Below, piece by piece: positions 16,689 to 25,813 of a stretch of DNA of 64,000 bases. This stretch comes from an uncultured Chlorobiaceae bacterium. GTDB lineage: Bacteria; Bacteroidota; Chlorobiia; Chlorobiales; Chlorobiaceae. The position numbers and the translations under genes are program-made. The stretch is from assembly GCA_903939765.1 (NCBI GenBank), contig CAJAIK010000096.1:55918-119917 (forward strand), read 5' to 3'. Within the stretch, counting starts at the first letter, position 1. Each line of letters starts with the position of its first letter. The notes below the pieces were generated by a model, which was not told the DNA's origin, did no database searches, and was given only the letters and a program-made list of their open reading frames with translations.

Positions 16689-17904
16689 CGCGTTGCATCC
16701 CCAGTCGATGTGTCCGGCATTCGGCGGGCTGCGGGTGCTGACAAGAATTGATGGTGTGCAGGTTTGCCTGGTGGCCGATCAGGGTTGCCTTTATGGTCTT
16801 ACCTTTGTATCGCATTTTTATGCCGCACGTAAATCGATCATTTCACCTGAGCTGATGAATGTGCAGATTTCAGGCGGAACCATGATTGACGATGTGCGCC
16901 GCACGATAGAGGAGATTGCCCGTGACCCGGCGGTGCGTTTTATTCCTGTGGTCAGCACCTGTGTGGCTGAAACTGCCGGAATTGCCGAGGAACTGCTGCC
17001 TCGCAAGGCTGGCAATGCGGAGGTGTTGCTGGTGCGCCTGCCTGCTTTCCAGATCAGGACGCACCCGGAGGCGAAAGATGTGGCCGTGGCGACGCTGCTG
17101 AAGCGATTTGGCCGCTTTGATGGCCCGAAAAAAGTGAAATCACTCGTTGTACTGGGTGAGATATTTCCGGTTGATGCCATGACCATCGGAGCGGTTCTCC
17201 AGAAAATCGGTGTTGAGTCGGTCATAACGCTGCCCGGTACGGCACTTGAAGACTATATCGAAGCTGGTCAGGCAGAAGCCTGTGCGGTGCTTCACCCCTT
17301 TTATGAGAGAACGGTTGCGTTGCTCGAAGAGAAGGGGGTAAAGATTGTGAAGGGTAACCCGATAGGAGCGAACGCAACTGCGCAATGGATAATTCGTATC
17401 GGAGAGGCTCTCGGGCTTGATCCCTTAACGGTTCAGACTGTTGCCGAAGAGGAGGCAGAGAAGACTCGCGCGGTGCTTTCACAGTTCAACCAGTTGCAGG
17501 GAAAGGTGATTGTTGCCGGCTACGAAGGCAATGAACTGCCGCTGGTTCGTCTCCTGCTTGAGGCTGGTCTGGAGGTGCCTTATGCCTCTACCTCCATTGC
17601 AAGAATGCCGCTCGGAGAGGAGGAGCACAAGGTGCTGACCATGCTCGGCACCGAGATTCGTTATCGCAAATATCTTGAAGAGGATATGCAGGCGGTGGTT
17701 GATTATGAACCGGATCTTGTGATCGGCACCACCTCGCTCGACAGTTTTGCCAAGGAGCGTGGAATCCCGGCCATCTATTACACCAACAATATCTCCTCAC
17801 GTCCGCTCTTTTTTGCAGCCGGGGCAGCAACCGTGCTCGGCATGATCAGCGGCCTGCTTGGCAAAAAAGAGGTGTTCCGCAAGATGAAGGACTATTTTGC
17901 ATGA
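16669..17904 (+). CDS. bchY: Chlorophyllide a reductase subunit Y
   Basis: A subunit of the nitrogenase-like chlorophyllide oxidoreductase BchXYZ, which reduces the C7-C8 double bond of ring B to make the bacteriochlorin of bacteriochlorophyll a. The ~411-residue protein contains the expected cysteines for the [4Fe-4S] cluster in CPAFGGLRVLTRIDG, VADQGCLYGLTF and VVSTCVAETAG, followed by the oxidoreductase component-1 fold. BChl a is needed for the reaction centre, FMO protein and chlorosome baseplate. bchX and bchZ are not in the window. ATG 16669 follows an AGAGGG ribosome site and lies inside the end of the HU/SPOR gene, so the two are probably translationally coupled. Confidence 0.92.
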   Translation: MEKKGCNALHPQSMCPAFGGLRVLTRIDGVQVCLVADQGCLYGLTFVSHFYAARKSIISPELMNVQISGGTMIDDVRRTIEEIARDPAVRFIPVVSTCVAETAGIAEELLPRKAGNAEVLLVRLPAFQIRTHPEAKDVAVATLLKRFGRFDGPKKVKSLVVLGEIFPVDAMTIGAVLQKIGVESVITLPGTALEDYIEAGQAEACAVLHPFYERTVALLEEKGVKIVKGNPIGANATAQWIIRIGEALGLDPLTVQTVAEEEAEKTRAVLSQFNQLQGKVIVAGYEGNELPLVRLLLEAGLEVPYASTSIARMPLGEEEHKVLTMLGTEIRYRKYLEEDMQAVVDYEPDLVIGTTSLDSFAKERGIPAIYYTNNISSRPLFFAAGAATVLGMISGLLGKKEVFRKMKDYFA

Positions 17905-18156
17905 TCTCCTTTATTGTGGCTGTTCACTTTACCCTTGCGCGTACGAGGTCAGGCTTGCGAAAGGGGGCGTTACCGCAAGGCCGAGACTCTTTCACACTCG
18001 GTGAGCGAAGCCAATAGCACCCGCTCTGCCGCCTTCGGCGGATTCGTCCCTGTTACTTCTTTGCAGATTTGCAATGTTATAGGGCAATAGGTAAAAGGAG
18101 CCGCTGCATATCAATATTTTCCCTTGTTATGTGTATACAAATCGTGTAGATTGTAA
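17905..18156. other. Non-coding, relic-like spacer before brnT
   Basis: About 250 bp without a credible gene. It contains a GC hairpin (CCGCC-TTC-GGCGG near 18032-18044). On the minus strand an open but start-less basic, Arg-rich frame is present, of the kind often seen in repeated intergenic elements. It may be a degenerate mobile or palindromic repeat; a genome-wide copy search is needed to tell. Confidence 0.35.
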
Positions 18157-18426
18157 ATGATGTTTGAATGGGATGAAGACAAGCGGTTACTGAACCTTGA
18201 AAAGCATGGGCTTGATTTTATAGATGCGCAACTGCTTTTTGATGGACGGAAAACTATCACCGCTCCATCGGATTACCCCGTTGAAGCGCGATTTCTCACA
18301 ATAGCCATCTTCGACGGGAAGTTTCATACCGTCGTATGGACATGGCGAGAAGAGACTTGAAGAATAATATCATTCAGGAGGGCACGGTATGGCGAGGAAA
18401 GAGCGTATCGTCAAGTACACGGATAA
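18157..18426 (+). pseudogene. brnT: BrnT-family toxin gene interrupted by an in-frame TGA
   Basis: The first 67 codons encode the BrnT ribonuclease fold: MMFEWDEDKRLLNLEKHGLDF at the start and a VVWTWREET strand. TGA at 18358-18360 then stops the frame. Reading on in the same frame gives 21 further codons, RIISFRRARYGEERAYRQVHG in parts, and then TAA at 18424. That matches the conserved BrnT C-terminus (Arg-Ile-Ile-Ser-x-Arg-x-Ala), so the full gene would be about 89 codons. A toxin without this part is probably inactive. A nonsense mutation, readthrough, or a sequencing error are all possible. brnA starts inside the 3' end, the normal brnTA arrangement. Confidence 0.8.
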
Positions 18427-18721
18427 GGAATTACGCGCAATGCAGGAGCGCGGCGAAAGCAAAAGTAACTGGGCGCAAGCTGCCGCTATGACGGATGCGG
18501 AGATTGAAGCTGCTATTGCTTCAGATCCTGACGAAGCGTGTATGGTGGTTGATTGGTCGAAAGCCTCGGTAGAATTGCCGAAGCCCAAGGCCGTTCTCAA
18601 CATGCGCGTTGATTATGATGTCATGGAATTTTTCCGCAATCAGGGAAAGGGCTATCAGACAAAGATCAACGCCGTCTTGCGCTCTTATGTCGATCAACGA
18701 ATGCAACACGAAAGGCGATAA
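18389..18721 (+). CDS. brnA: BrnA-family antitoxin
   Basis: A 110-residue antitoxin. The basic N-terminal segment (MARKERIVKYTDKELRAM) leads into a helical middle, and the C-terminus has the ribbon-helix-helix pattern typical of BrnA: VLNMRVDYDVMEFFRN, then GKGYQTKINAVLRSYV. BrnA binds BrnT and represses its own operon. AGGAGG at 18376-18381, 7 nt before the ATG, is a strong ribosome site. It overlaps the end of the (interrupted) brnT frame by 38 nt. The antitoxin is intact, so it could still protect against, or regulate, other brnTA copies. Confidence 0.88.
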   Translation: MARKERIVKYTDKELRAMQERGESKSNWAQAAAMTDAEIEAAIASDPDEACMVVDWSKASVELPKPKAVLNMRVDYDVMEFFRNQGKGYQTKINAVLRSYVDQRMQHERR

Positions 18722-19027
18722 AAACAGATAACAAGAAAGCACGATTTCTTTAAGAAAAGAAAGTTGCTGTTAATTCAGTCTTTAAACAAATAGCACAAGG
18801 GAACCATGCTCACCCTTGCGAACGTGGGCGCATAGTTGCTTGGCCTGATTGAACGTCAATTCAGATGGGAGCAACATAGCCTTTTTCCATTGCTACTGCC
18901 CTGATAGCGTTCGTCTGTGGATCGCAACGGTCGGGACACATCCTCCGCTACATGTCCGTCTTGACACGGTTGATGCCAGGTCAAATTTCCCCGCTTAAGT
19001 GGCGAAAAAATACCGCCAATAAAAATA
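18722..19027. other. Non-coding spacer after brnA, possible gene relic
   Basis: Roughly 300 bp with no convincing gene. On the minus strand one frame stays open for ~54 codons (about 18858-19020) without a start codon or recognisable domain. The sequence ACCCTTGCG, followed closely by ACG and GG, occurs here (18812) and on the other side of brnTA (17936), hinting at degenerate flanking repeats, but the match is short. Confidence 0.3.
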
Positions 19028-19056
19028 CAGCAAGCCGGGGGTTACCCGGCTTGCTG
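19028..19056 (-). terminator. Intrinsic terminator after frr
   Basis: A perfect 12-bp stem, CAGCAAGCCGGG/CCCGGCTTGCTG, around a 5-nt loop. Read on the minus strand it is followed by TATTTTTATT. It lies 29 bp after the frr stop. Confidence 0.88.
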
Positions 19057-19084
19057 CTAATCTGAAGCTCGTTATCGTCAGAGC

Positions 19085-19645
19085 CTATACCTCCATGATC
19101 TCTTTCTCTTTATGCGTGATCAGGTCGGTAAGCTGTTTTTCAAATTTGTGGAGCATCTCGTCGGCATCCTTTTTGCCCTTGTTCTTGTCGTCTTCGCTGA
19201 TCACTCTTGATTTTTCAAGCTTTTCAATCTCCTGAATCATGTCGCGGCGAAGGTTGCGAAGGGATACTTTTGAGTCCTCTCCAAATTTTTTGGTGAGTTT
19301 GACAAACTCTTTGCGGCGCTCTTCGGTGAGCGGAGGGATGCTGACGCGGATGTTCTGGCCGTCGGCAGCAGGGTTGAGCCCAAGGTTGGCGTCGCGGATA
19401 GCCCTTTCGGTAGCCGATACCATCGATTTGTCCCAGACCTGGACAATCAGCGTGTGAACATCAAGCACACTGATATTGCCGACCTGTTTCAGTGGCATCT
19501 GCTGACCATAAGCCTCTACCTTGACACGGTCGAGTAATGTTGTTGTCGCCTTTCCTGTCCTGATCGAAGCAATTTCGTGCTGAAACGCCTCGATGGTTTT
19601 TTTCATCTTTGGCTCAGTTTTCTGATAAACCTCTCTGACACTCAT
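19085..19645 (-). CDS. frr: Ribosome recycling factor
   Basis: A 186-residue RRF, which with EF-G splits the post-termination ribosome. It has the family pattern throughout: MKKTIEAFQHEIASIRTGKA, LLDRVKVEAYGQQMPLKQVG, LGLNPAADGQNIRVSIPPLT, and EERRKEFVKLTKKFGED followed by VSLRNLRRD. Length is standard. It follows rpmE on the same strand with a 22-bp gap, so both are probably co-transcribed and end at the hairpin at 19028-19056. Confidence 0.96.
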   Translation of the reverse strand: MSVREVYQKTEPKMKKTIEAFQHEIASIRTGKATTTLLDRVKVEAYGQQMPLKQVGNISVLDVHTLIVQVWDKSMVSATERAIRDANLGLNPAADGQNIRVSIPPLTEERRKEFVKLTKKFGEDSKVSLRNLRRDMIQEIEKLEKSRVISEDDKNKGKKDADEMLHKFEKQLTDLITHKEKEIMEV

Positions 19646-19667
19646 AGCCGTTCTGATAGGTTAATGA

Positions 19668-19892
19668 TCAGGCGTTAGCCTGTGCTGCTGTTGATTTTGC
19701 AAAGCGCTTGTTGAAGCGTTCGACGCGTCCGGCGGTATCGACAAGGGTCTGCTTTCCGGTATAGAAGGGGTGGCAGTTGTTGCAGATATCAACCTTGATG
19801 GTTGCACGGGTTGAACGGGTGACGAAGGCGTTGCCGCAGTTTGCGCAGTTGACGGTGACTTCGGTATACTTGGGATGAATATCTTGTTTCAT
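19668..19892 (-). CDS. rpmE: 50S ribosomal protein L31
   Basis: A 74-residue L31 starting at ATG 19892 ([12 protein letters not shown]). The frame extends upstream to 20036, but L31 proteins start here. It contains four cysteines in two pairs (NCANCGN and [12 protein letters not shown]), so it is the zinc-binding C+ form rather than the zinc-independent paralogue. It is divergent from recG with a 100-bp intergenic region and precedes frr. Confidence 0.96.
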   Translation of the reverse strand: MKQDIHPKYTEVTVNCANCGNAFVTRSTRATIKVDICNNCHPFYTGKQTLVDTAGRVERFNKRFAKSTAAQANA

Positions 19893-19992
19893 GACTTTCG
19901 TTGACTTTGTCGTACAATAAATGATATGGACTGACGGTAAAATAGTAAAGGCGGAAATATACAAGAATTTCAATCGAGTTACAACCATTAAG

Positions 19993-22113
19993 ATGATCGG
20001 TACCACCGCAATCACCTGGCTGAAAGGAGTCGGCACAAAAAAGGCATTAATCCTGCAGGAGGCCGGTATTCTTACCCTTGATGACCTGTTTGATTATTTT
20101 CCGCGTCGTTATCTCGACCGGCGTGCCATGAAGAGCATCGCAGCACTTGCGGATGGTGAAACCGTGACGGTTGTCGGTACGGTTATAAAGACACAACTTG
20201 ACGGGGATAGTCCGGGTCGGGCGCGTTTCAAGGCGTGGCTTGGTGATGCCACCGGTGTGCTTGAACTGACCTGGTTCCGGGGTGTCCGCTATTTTTCCCG
20301 CAGCGTTGTGCAGGGTGAGTCGCTGGCTGTTCACGGAAAGGTGAGCTATTTTGGCCATCATGCCCAGATGCAGCACCCCGATTACGACCGTCTCAGCCCT
20401 GACCTCATGGAATCGCGCAACGGGGAGTGCAGCGATTTGGAGCTCTATAACACAGGCAAGATTATTCCTCTCTACCCCACAAGCGATGCTATGAAGCAGG
20501 CGGGTCTCGGTTCAAAGCCCTTTCGCACCCTTGTTGCCCGTGCTTTTGAGGCCTCTACTCCGGGCAAGGAGGAGAATCTCACCCCCTCCATGATTACGGG
20601 CAATGCTCTGATGCCGCTTGCGGAAGCTTATCGTGAAATTCATTTCCCCTCTTCGCATGAGCAGCTTGCAAGGGCCCGTTACCGGATGAAGTGGACTGAG
20701 CTTTTTTATGCCCAGCTTCTCTTTGCGCTGCGCCATAGTGCAATCAGGCGGAACCGGGCGGCTGCAAAGTTTACCCATTCAGGGGAGGTGACCCAAAAGC
20801 TTCATGCGAGCTTGCCCTACACGTTGACTGAGGGGCAGAAAAATGCCATCCGTGAAATCTATCGTGACCTCAGAAGCGGCAGTCCGATGAACCGCCTTTT
20901 GCAGGGCGATGTGGGTTCGGGCAAAACCATTGTAGCTATGTTTGCGATGGCTCTTGCGGTCGATAACGGCTTGCAGTCGGCCTTCATGGCTCCTACTGAA
21001 ATTCTTGCAGTGCAGCACTATCTGGTGATGAAGCGTTTTTTCAATCCGCTTGGTGTCGAGGTTGGTATGGTGACGGGGAAACAGGGAAAAAAAGAGCGTC
21101 AGGCGGTGCTTGCGGCACTCAGTTCGGGAGAGCTGCATATTGCGGTCGGTACCCATGCCATGATTGAGCCGGGGGTGAGCTATGCCAGCCTTGGCCTTGT
21201 GATTATTGATGAGCAGCACCGCTTCGGGGTGTTGCAGCGCAAGGCATTGCAGGAGAAGGCGATACACCCTCATGTGTTGCTGATGACGGCGACACCGATA
21301 CCGAGAACCCTCACCATGGGGGTTTTCGGTGATCTTGATGTTTCAGTGATCCGCCAAAAGCCTGCCGGGCGCCTCGCAATCAAAACGATTGTCATTTCTG
21401 AAGCAGAGAGGCTGAAGGTTTACGGTTTTCTTCGTAAAGAGATTGCAGAAGGAAGACAGGGTTATATTGTCTATCCTCTTGTTGAGGAGTCGGAAAAAAT
21501 GGATCTGAAGGCGGCGGTGGAGAGTTATCAGGAGCTTTCACTCTCTCTGTTTGCTGATCTGCGCCTTGGATTGATTCATGGCCAACTGACGCCGGATGAG
21601 AAGGAGAGGGTGATGGAGCAGTTCCGGTGCCGCGAAATTGATCTGCTGGCAGGCACGACGGTGATTGAGGTTGGCGTTGACGTACCGAATGCGACGGTCA
21701 TGCTGATTGAGCACGCCGAACGCTTTGGTCTGGCCCAACTGCATCAGCTCAGGGGGCGGGTTGGCCGGGGAGAGCACCGGTCTACCTGTTTTCTGCTTCA
21801 TGCAAAAATGACGGCTGAGGCGCGCGAAAGGCTTTCGGCGATGGAGTCAACAACGGATGGTTTCCTTATCTCTGAAATTGATGCGAAAATAAGAGGAGCG
21901 GGAAATATTCTTGGAAAAGAGCAGTCTGGAACATTGAGTGGATTACGGGTTGCCGATCTGAACAAGGATTTTGATATCATGCAGTCGGCCCGCGTTGCGG
22001 CATTTCAGCTTGTCGAAGAGGATTGCCAGTTGCGGGGTGCAGGGCATAGTATGATACGGGAGTGTTATCTGCATCATTATCATGACCGGTTCGCTTTGGC
22101 CGATATCGGGTAG
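19993..22113 (+). CDS. recG: ATP-dependent DNA helicase RecG
   Basis: A ~706-residue branch-migrating helicase that remodels stalled forks and recombination intermediates. The N-terminal wedge/OB domain ([20 protein letters not shown]) is followed by an SF2 helicase: LTEGQKNAI (Q-like), [15 protein letters not shown] (Walker A), [13 protein letters not shown] (motif II), [12 protein letters not shown] (motif III), [15 protein letters not shown] and [13 protein letters not shown] (motifs V-VI). A C-terminal TRG-type segment ([17 protein letters not shown]) follows. ATG 19993 fits homologue starts better than the open frame from 19921, which reaches into the divergent promoter region shared with rpmE. 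Confidence 0.95.
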   Translation: MIGTTAITWLKGVGTKKALILQEAGILTLDDLFDYFPRRYLDRRAMKSIAALADGETVTVVGTVIKTQLDGDSPGRARFKAWLGDATGVLELTWFRGVRYFSRSVVQGESLAVHGKVSYFGHHAQMQHPDYDRLSPDLMESRNGECSDLELYNTGKIIPLYPTSDAMKQAGLGSKPFRTLVARAFEASTPGKEENLTPSMITGNALMPLAEAYREIHFPSSHEQLARARYRMKWTELFYAQLLFALRHSAIRRNRAAAKFTHSGEVTQKLHASLPYTLTEGQKNAIREIYRDLRSGSPMNRLLQGDVGSGKTIVAMFAMALAVDNGLQSAFMAPTEILAVQHYLVMKRFFNPLGVEVGMVTGKQGKKERQAVLAALSSGELHIAVGTHAMIEPGVSYASLGLVIIDEQHRFGVLQRKALQEKAIHPHVLLMTATPIPRTLTMGVFGDLDVSVIRQKPAGRLAIKTIVISEAERLKVYGFLRKEIAEGRQGYIVYPLVEESEKMDLKAAVESYQELSLSLFADLRLGLIHGQLTPDEKERVMEQFRCREIDLLAGTTVIEVGVDVPNATVMLIEHAERFGLAQLHQLRGRVGRGEHRSTCFLLHAKMTAEARERLSAMESTTDGFLISEIDAKIRGAGNILGKEQSGTLSGLRVADLNKDFDIMQSARVAAFQLVEEDCQLRGAGHSMIRECYLHHYHDRFALADIG

Positions 22114-22142
22114 TTTTTTTATCAAGAAGGGGAGCGTGCAGT

Positions 22143-23108
22143 GTGAAGATGGAGCGTAAAGAAGAGGCTGGAGAGGTGATGGGAGGGATGGTTGTTGAAG
22201 TCACCGGCTCAACATATATGGTTATTACCGATGGGGGCAAGGTGTTCAGGTGCAGGACATTCCCCGGAACGAAGACGGAGAATGATTTTTCCTCTCTCGT
22301 TGCTGTTGGTGACCGGGTGGTGCTGAAGAAGACTGAAACGGGTACGGAATTTCTGGAAGCGGTCATTACCCTTGTGGAGCGTCGCAGGAGCGCCCTGACA
22401 CGAAAAAGGGATCTTCGCCGCAACCGCAGCAAGGAGAAGGTACAGGTGATTGCGGCCAATATTGATCAACTGATTGTTGTTGTCTCTGCTTTTGATCCTC
22501 CTCTCAGTACCCGCCTTATCGATCGGTACCTGGTCTTTGCTGAATCCGAACAGTTGAAGACGGTTATTTTGGTTAACAAGATGGATCTCGAAGAGTCAAC
22601 GGAGACCAAAGAGCTGATGGAGCCCTATCGCATCCTTGGTTACCGGATTCTCTATACGAGCGCCGAAGAGAAAAGTGGAATGAAAGCTCTTCGCAAGGTT
22701 CTTGCCGGCAAGCTCTCTGCTTTAAGTGGTCATTCGGGAGTGGGTAAGTCAACCCTGATCAATCAACTTTTCGGAGAGGAGTTGCTTCGAACCGGTGAAA
22801 CTAATGAGAAGACCGGAAAAGGGCTTCACACGACAAGCAGTGCTATCATGCTCGCCCTTCCTCATGGCGGCTATATCATCGATACGCCGGGGATAAGGGA
22901 GTTCAATCTCTCAGGGATCACGCGCGAAAATCTGCGTTTCTATTTCAAGGAGTTTCTTCTCTATATGCCGGATTGCGCATACTCTTCATGTACGCATACG
23001 GTTGAACCGGAGTGCGGCATTCTGAAGGCTGTTGAGTCGGGGTGTATTGATCCTGAGCGTTATGAGAGTTATCTTGCGATCTATGAAAGTATTGACCGCG
23101 ACAGTTGA
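22143..23108 (+). CDS. rsgA: Ribosome small-subunit-dependent GTPase A
   Basis: A 321-residue circularly permuted GTPase involved in late 30S maturation. An N-terminal OB-fold is followed by the permuted motif order G4 (VNKMDLEES), then G1 (GHSGVGKSTLINQLFG), then G3 (DTPGIREF). The C-terminus has the zinc-binding Cys/His knuckle (PDCAYSSCTHTVEPECG). GTG 22143 is preferred because AAGGGGAG lies 8 nt upstream; ATG 22149 would have a long spacing. It follows recG by 29 bp on the same strand. Confidence 0.95.
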   Translation: MKMERKEEAGEVMGGMVVEVTGSTYMVITDGGKVFRCRTFPGTKTENDFSSLVAVGDRVVLKKTETGTEFLEAVITLVERRRSALTRKRDLRRNRSKEKVQVIAANIDQLIVVVSAFDPPLSTRLIDRYLVFAESEQLKTVILVNKMDLEESTETKELMEPYRILGYRILYTSAEEKSGMKALRKVLAGKLSALSGHSGVGKSTLINQLFGEELLRTGETNEKTGKGLHTTSSAIMLALPHGGYIIDTPGIREFNLSGITRENLRFYFKEFLLYMPDCAYSSCTHTVEPECGILKAVESGCIDPERYESYLAIYESIDRDS

Positions 23109-23162
23109 CTTCTGTCCCTTTTTTGAGTGTCCAGCATTTGCCATCCTGAACCGTTCTGACCA

Positions 23163-24545
23163 ATGATTCTTACCATCAATCCAGCGAATGAAGAGGTGAT
23201 TGCCGAATATCAGACCATGAAATCCGGCGAGATTGAAGCTCTTTTAGGCTCTTCCCATCAGGATTTCCTTTCATGGAGCGTGGTGCCACTGTTTGAGCGC
23301 ACTGCCTTGATGAGGCGCATGGCGCAGCTCCTTCGCGATCAGAAGGAGCGCCATGCGGCACTGATAAGCCGTGAAATGGGCAAACCTCTTGCGCAGGCGG
23401 TGGCGGAGGTGGTCAAGTGCTCCTGGGTCTGTGATTTTTATGCTCAGCAGGCGCCGCTCTTTTTAAAGCCGGAAGAGTGCGACCTCGACGGTGGGGCAAG
23501 GGGAGTTGTGAGCTGTGAGCCGATTGGCCCTGTTCTCGGCATCATGCCCTGGAATTTTCCCTTCTGGCAGGTTTTTCGCTTTGCCGCACCAGTCATCATG
23601 GCTGGTAACGCTGTTGTTGTCAAGCATTCGCCCAATGTGACCGGTTCGGCCATTGCCATTGAAAAGCTTTTCCGTGAGGCAGGTTTTCCTGAGAACCTTT
23701 ACCGTACCGTGCATCTTGCTCTCGAAGATGTTGATGCTTTGACCGGCTTTATGATTGACCATCCTGCCGTCAAGGCGGTATCGGTGACGGGAAGTACCGC
23801 TGCAGGTCGTGCAGTTGCCGCAAAAGCTGGCCGCGCGCTGAAAAAAAGTGTGCTTGAGCTCGGCGGCAGTGACCCTTACATCGTGCTTGATGACGCCGAC
23901 CTTGCCGTGGCGGTTGAGCAGTGCATTGCGGCCCGTCTTTTGAACAGCGGCCAGAGTTGTATCGCCGCCAAGCGCTTTATTGTCCATACAGCAGTCATGG
24001 AGCAGTTTGAAAAACGTTTTTTGCAGCGCATGAAGTCGGCGGTCATGGGAGACCCCTTCGATCCGGCGGTAGAGGTGGGGCCGATTGCCCGTTTCGATCT
24101 GCGCGGGCAGCTTCACGATCAGGTTTCCCGAAGCGTTGCCCAGGGTGCCCGGCTGCTTTGCGGTGGAGAAATACCTTCCGGTAAAGGCTTTTTCTATCCA
24201 CCGACCATTCTTTCGGGGGTGCGCAAGGGGATGGCGGCCTACAGCGAAGAGACCTTCGGGCCGGTTGCAACCCTTATCGAAGCAAAGGATGACCAGGAGG
24301 CCGTCATGATTGCCAATGACACCCCTTATGGACTCGGCTCAGCCGTTTTTTCCGCCAATCGTGAAAGAGCACTTGCCATAGCCAACCAGCTTGAAGTTGG
24401 GAGCTGTTTTATCAACAGCATGGTAAAATCCGATCCGCGTCTCCCTTTTGGCGGCATTAAAGAGTCAGGATACGGTCGCGAACTCGCAAGTTACGGCATC
24501 AAGGAATTCGTCAATATCAAAACCGTTTTCATCATGGGCCGGTGA
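23163..24545 (+). CDS. NAD(P)-dependent aldehyde dehydrogenase, succinate-semialdehyde type
   Basis: A 460-residue ALDH-superfamily enzyme. Landmarks are GIMPWNFPFWQVFR, VTGSTAAGRAV (cofactor binding), the general-base Glu in KSVLELGGSDPYIV, the catalytic Cys in LNSGQSCIAAKRF, and EETFGPVATLI. The overall pattern (start ILTINPANEEVIAEY; end FGGIKESGYGRELASYGIKEF) is that of succinate-semialdehyde dehydrogenases of the short cyanobacterial/Chlorobi type. It could feed succinate into the TCA network, but substrate specificity is not certain from sequence. It follows rsgA by 54 bp. Confidence 0.88.
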   Translation: MILTINPANEEVIAEYQTMKSGEIEALLGSSHQDFLSWSVVPLFERTALMRRMAQLLRDQKERHAALISREMGKPLAQAVAEVVKCSWVCDFYAQQAPLFLKPEECDLDGGARGVVSCEPIGPVLGIMPWNFPFWQVFRFAAPVIMAGNAVVVKHSPNVTGSAIAIEKLFREAGFPENLYRTVHLALEDVDALTGFMIDHPAVKAVSVTGSTAAGRAVAAKAGRALKKSVLELGGSDPYIVLDDADLAVAVEQCIAARLLNSGQSCIAAKRFIVHTAVMEQFEKRFLQRMKSAVMGDPFDPAVEVGPIARFDLRGQLHDQVSRSVAQGARLLCGGEIPSGKGFFYPPTILSGVRKGMAAYSEETFGPVATLIEAKDDQEAVMIANDTPYGLGSAVFSANRERALAIANQLEVGSCFINSMVKSDPRLPFGGIKESGYGRELASYGIKEFVNIKTVFIMGR

Positions 24546-24576
24546 CGCCCCGTTTTCCCCCATTGTTTTGTCCGCA

Positions 24577-24598
24577 GGGGCGGGGTCAATCCCGCCCT
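24577..24598. repeat. GC-rich hairpin in the aldehyde dehydrogenase / LuxR intergenic space
   Basis: GGGCGGG (24578-24584) pairs with CCCGCCC (24591-24597) around GTCAAT. There is no T-run, so it is not a classic terminator; it may still stall transcription between these convergent genes or belong to a dispersed intergenic repeat. Confidence 0.4.
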
Positions 24599-24703
24599 GA
24601 TTCCCAATCCACCAGACCCCGACGCCACAATCCCGAATCAAACGATGGCGTTCTGTGAATCCCGGTCGTCTCTCCCATGTAAATAGTACGGCAAAGAAAA
24701 CGC

Positions 24704-24740
24704 AAAAAAGCCTCTGCTTCAAGTGAGAAACAGAGGCTTT
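24704..24740 (-). terminator. Intrinsic terminator after the short LuxR-type gene
   Basis: AAAGCCTCTG (24707-24716) pairs perfectly with CAGAGGCTTT (24731-24740). On the minus strand the stem is followed by a run of T, 26 bp beyond the stop of the regulator gene. Confidence 0.8.
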
Positions 24741-24766
24741 CAATGTTTATGCAATCTACGCCTGGC

Positions 24767-25270
24767 TTACAAGGTAACGGCAAGATCTGAAAGGTAGGTC
24801 TTGATCGACTGGTGCTTTCCAAGGCCAAGTTTTTTGTGCATTCTGTAGCGGATGCTTTCCATACCTCTTGTTGAGATGCCGACAGAGCGGCCAATCTCCC
24901 TGGTGTCGTAGTTCAGTTTTACAAGAAGGCTTATTCTCAGCTCACGCTGGTTCAGGTTGGCATGTTTTTTCTGCAATTTTGACAAAAAGACAGAATCAGA
25001 TTCAGTGAGTTCTATGTTCAGACGTTTTTCAATAGTCTCTGTCTCAATAAGGCTCAGACAGGAATCAGTCATCAACCTTTTTACTGCGGAATCTATTTCA
25101 AGGGCATGTATCTGGTCAAGAAGATTACGCAGGGAATTTGTTTTCTCTGCAATTGCCGTAGAGACTCTTGTCAGCTCCAGATCCTGATTTGCAATTCTGG
25201 TACGAAGAGCGGCAATCTCTTTTTCGTAATCGACACTGCTTTTGTTGGTATTTTCTACTTGTGCGTTCAT
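24767..25270 (-). CDS. Short coiled-coil / LuxR-type HTH regulator
   Basis: A 167-residue protein: an N-terminal coiled coil (~10-55, EKEIAALRTRIANQDLEL) and a C-terminal LuxR/GerE-like helix-turn-helix (~105-155, LNQRELRISLLVKLNY then IGRSVGISTRGMESIRYRMH). This HTH style is typical of Bacteroidota/Chlorobiota. It has no sensor or receiver domain. It is a close relative of the last ~155 residues of the 413-residue protein at 26725-27966, clear at the DNA level too (shared stretches such as ATGCTTTCCATACCTCTTG). It could be a partner, competitor or truncated copy of that regulator. The target is unknown. Confidence 0.8.
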   Translation of the reverse strand: MNAQVENTNKSSVDYEKEIAALRTRIANQDLELTRVSTAIAEKTNSLRNLLDQIHALEIDSAVKRLMTDSCLSLIETETIEKRLNIELTESDSVFLSKLQKKHANLNQRELRISLLVKLNYDTREIGRSVGISTRGMESIRYRMHKKLGLGKHQSIKTYLSDLAVTL

Positions 25271-25813
25271 TTTATCATCCGGTTTATTCGATTTATGGTA
25301 ACATCTTTGCGCTGTTCAACGTCCCTGAAACGGCAGATTCTCGAAACAGCTTGAAGGAGTGCCGCATACTGCATGAGGACGTCTTTTTCGCGACCTCACT
25401 TTCCTGATTTTGCGGAATTTTTCCCGCCACGATTTGGCCACCTTCATCATCAACTGGTTTTCCCCACAATGTGAAAGAAACAACCACCCACGGTACCACA
25501 ACCTGTTTACTACTTTCCACTGCCAGCTTTTCAGCCACCCGTGATCGACGTGTTAGAAACAGTAATATCTGTTTTTTTTATAATAATGCAAAATATATTT
25601 GTAGTTCCGTGTAAAAACACTCTTGCTCTTTGCTTTATACTCTCAAAAGCTCTTTGTTTTGTATACGGCCGGTCGGATAGTTTACTGAAATGTACAGGCG
25701 CGTAAGCCCTGAGGGTGAATTATTTGTTTGTCAAGATGTTCGATCATTACCATTATCTTGCCTCTGTTGTCAATCAGGCAGAGGTTCATGGCGCTATATT
25801 TCTTTTTTTCAGT
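25271..25813. other. Long intergenic region between a LuxR-type gene and a lipid-kinase gene
   Basis: About 540 bp between divergent genes. Short open frames on both strands (for example minus 25293-25538, 81 codons) lack a domain, a ribosome site or gene-like composition, so no gene is called. The stretch 25555-25640 is AT-rich and the likeliest promoter area for the lipid-kinase gene. Nothing else recognisable. Confidence 0.4.

Noticed and set aside
25293..25538. 81-codon minus-strand open frame in a 540-bp gap
   Set aside because: No domain, no ribosome site and competing frames of similar length on both strands; left as non-coding.
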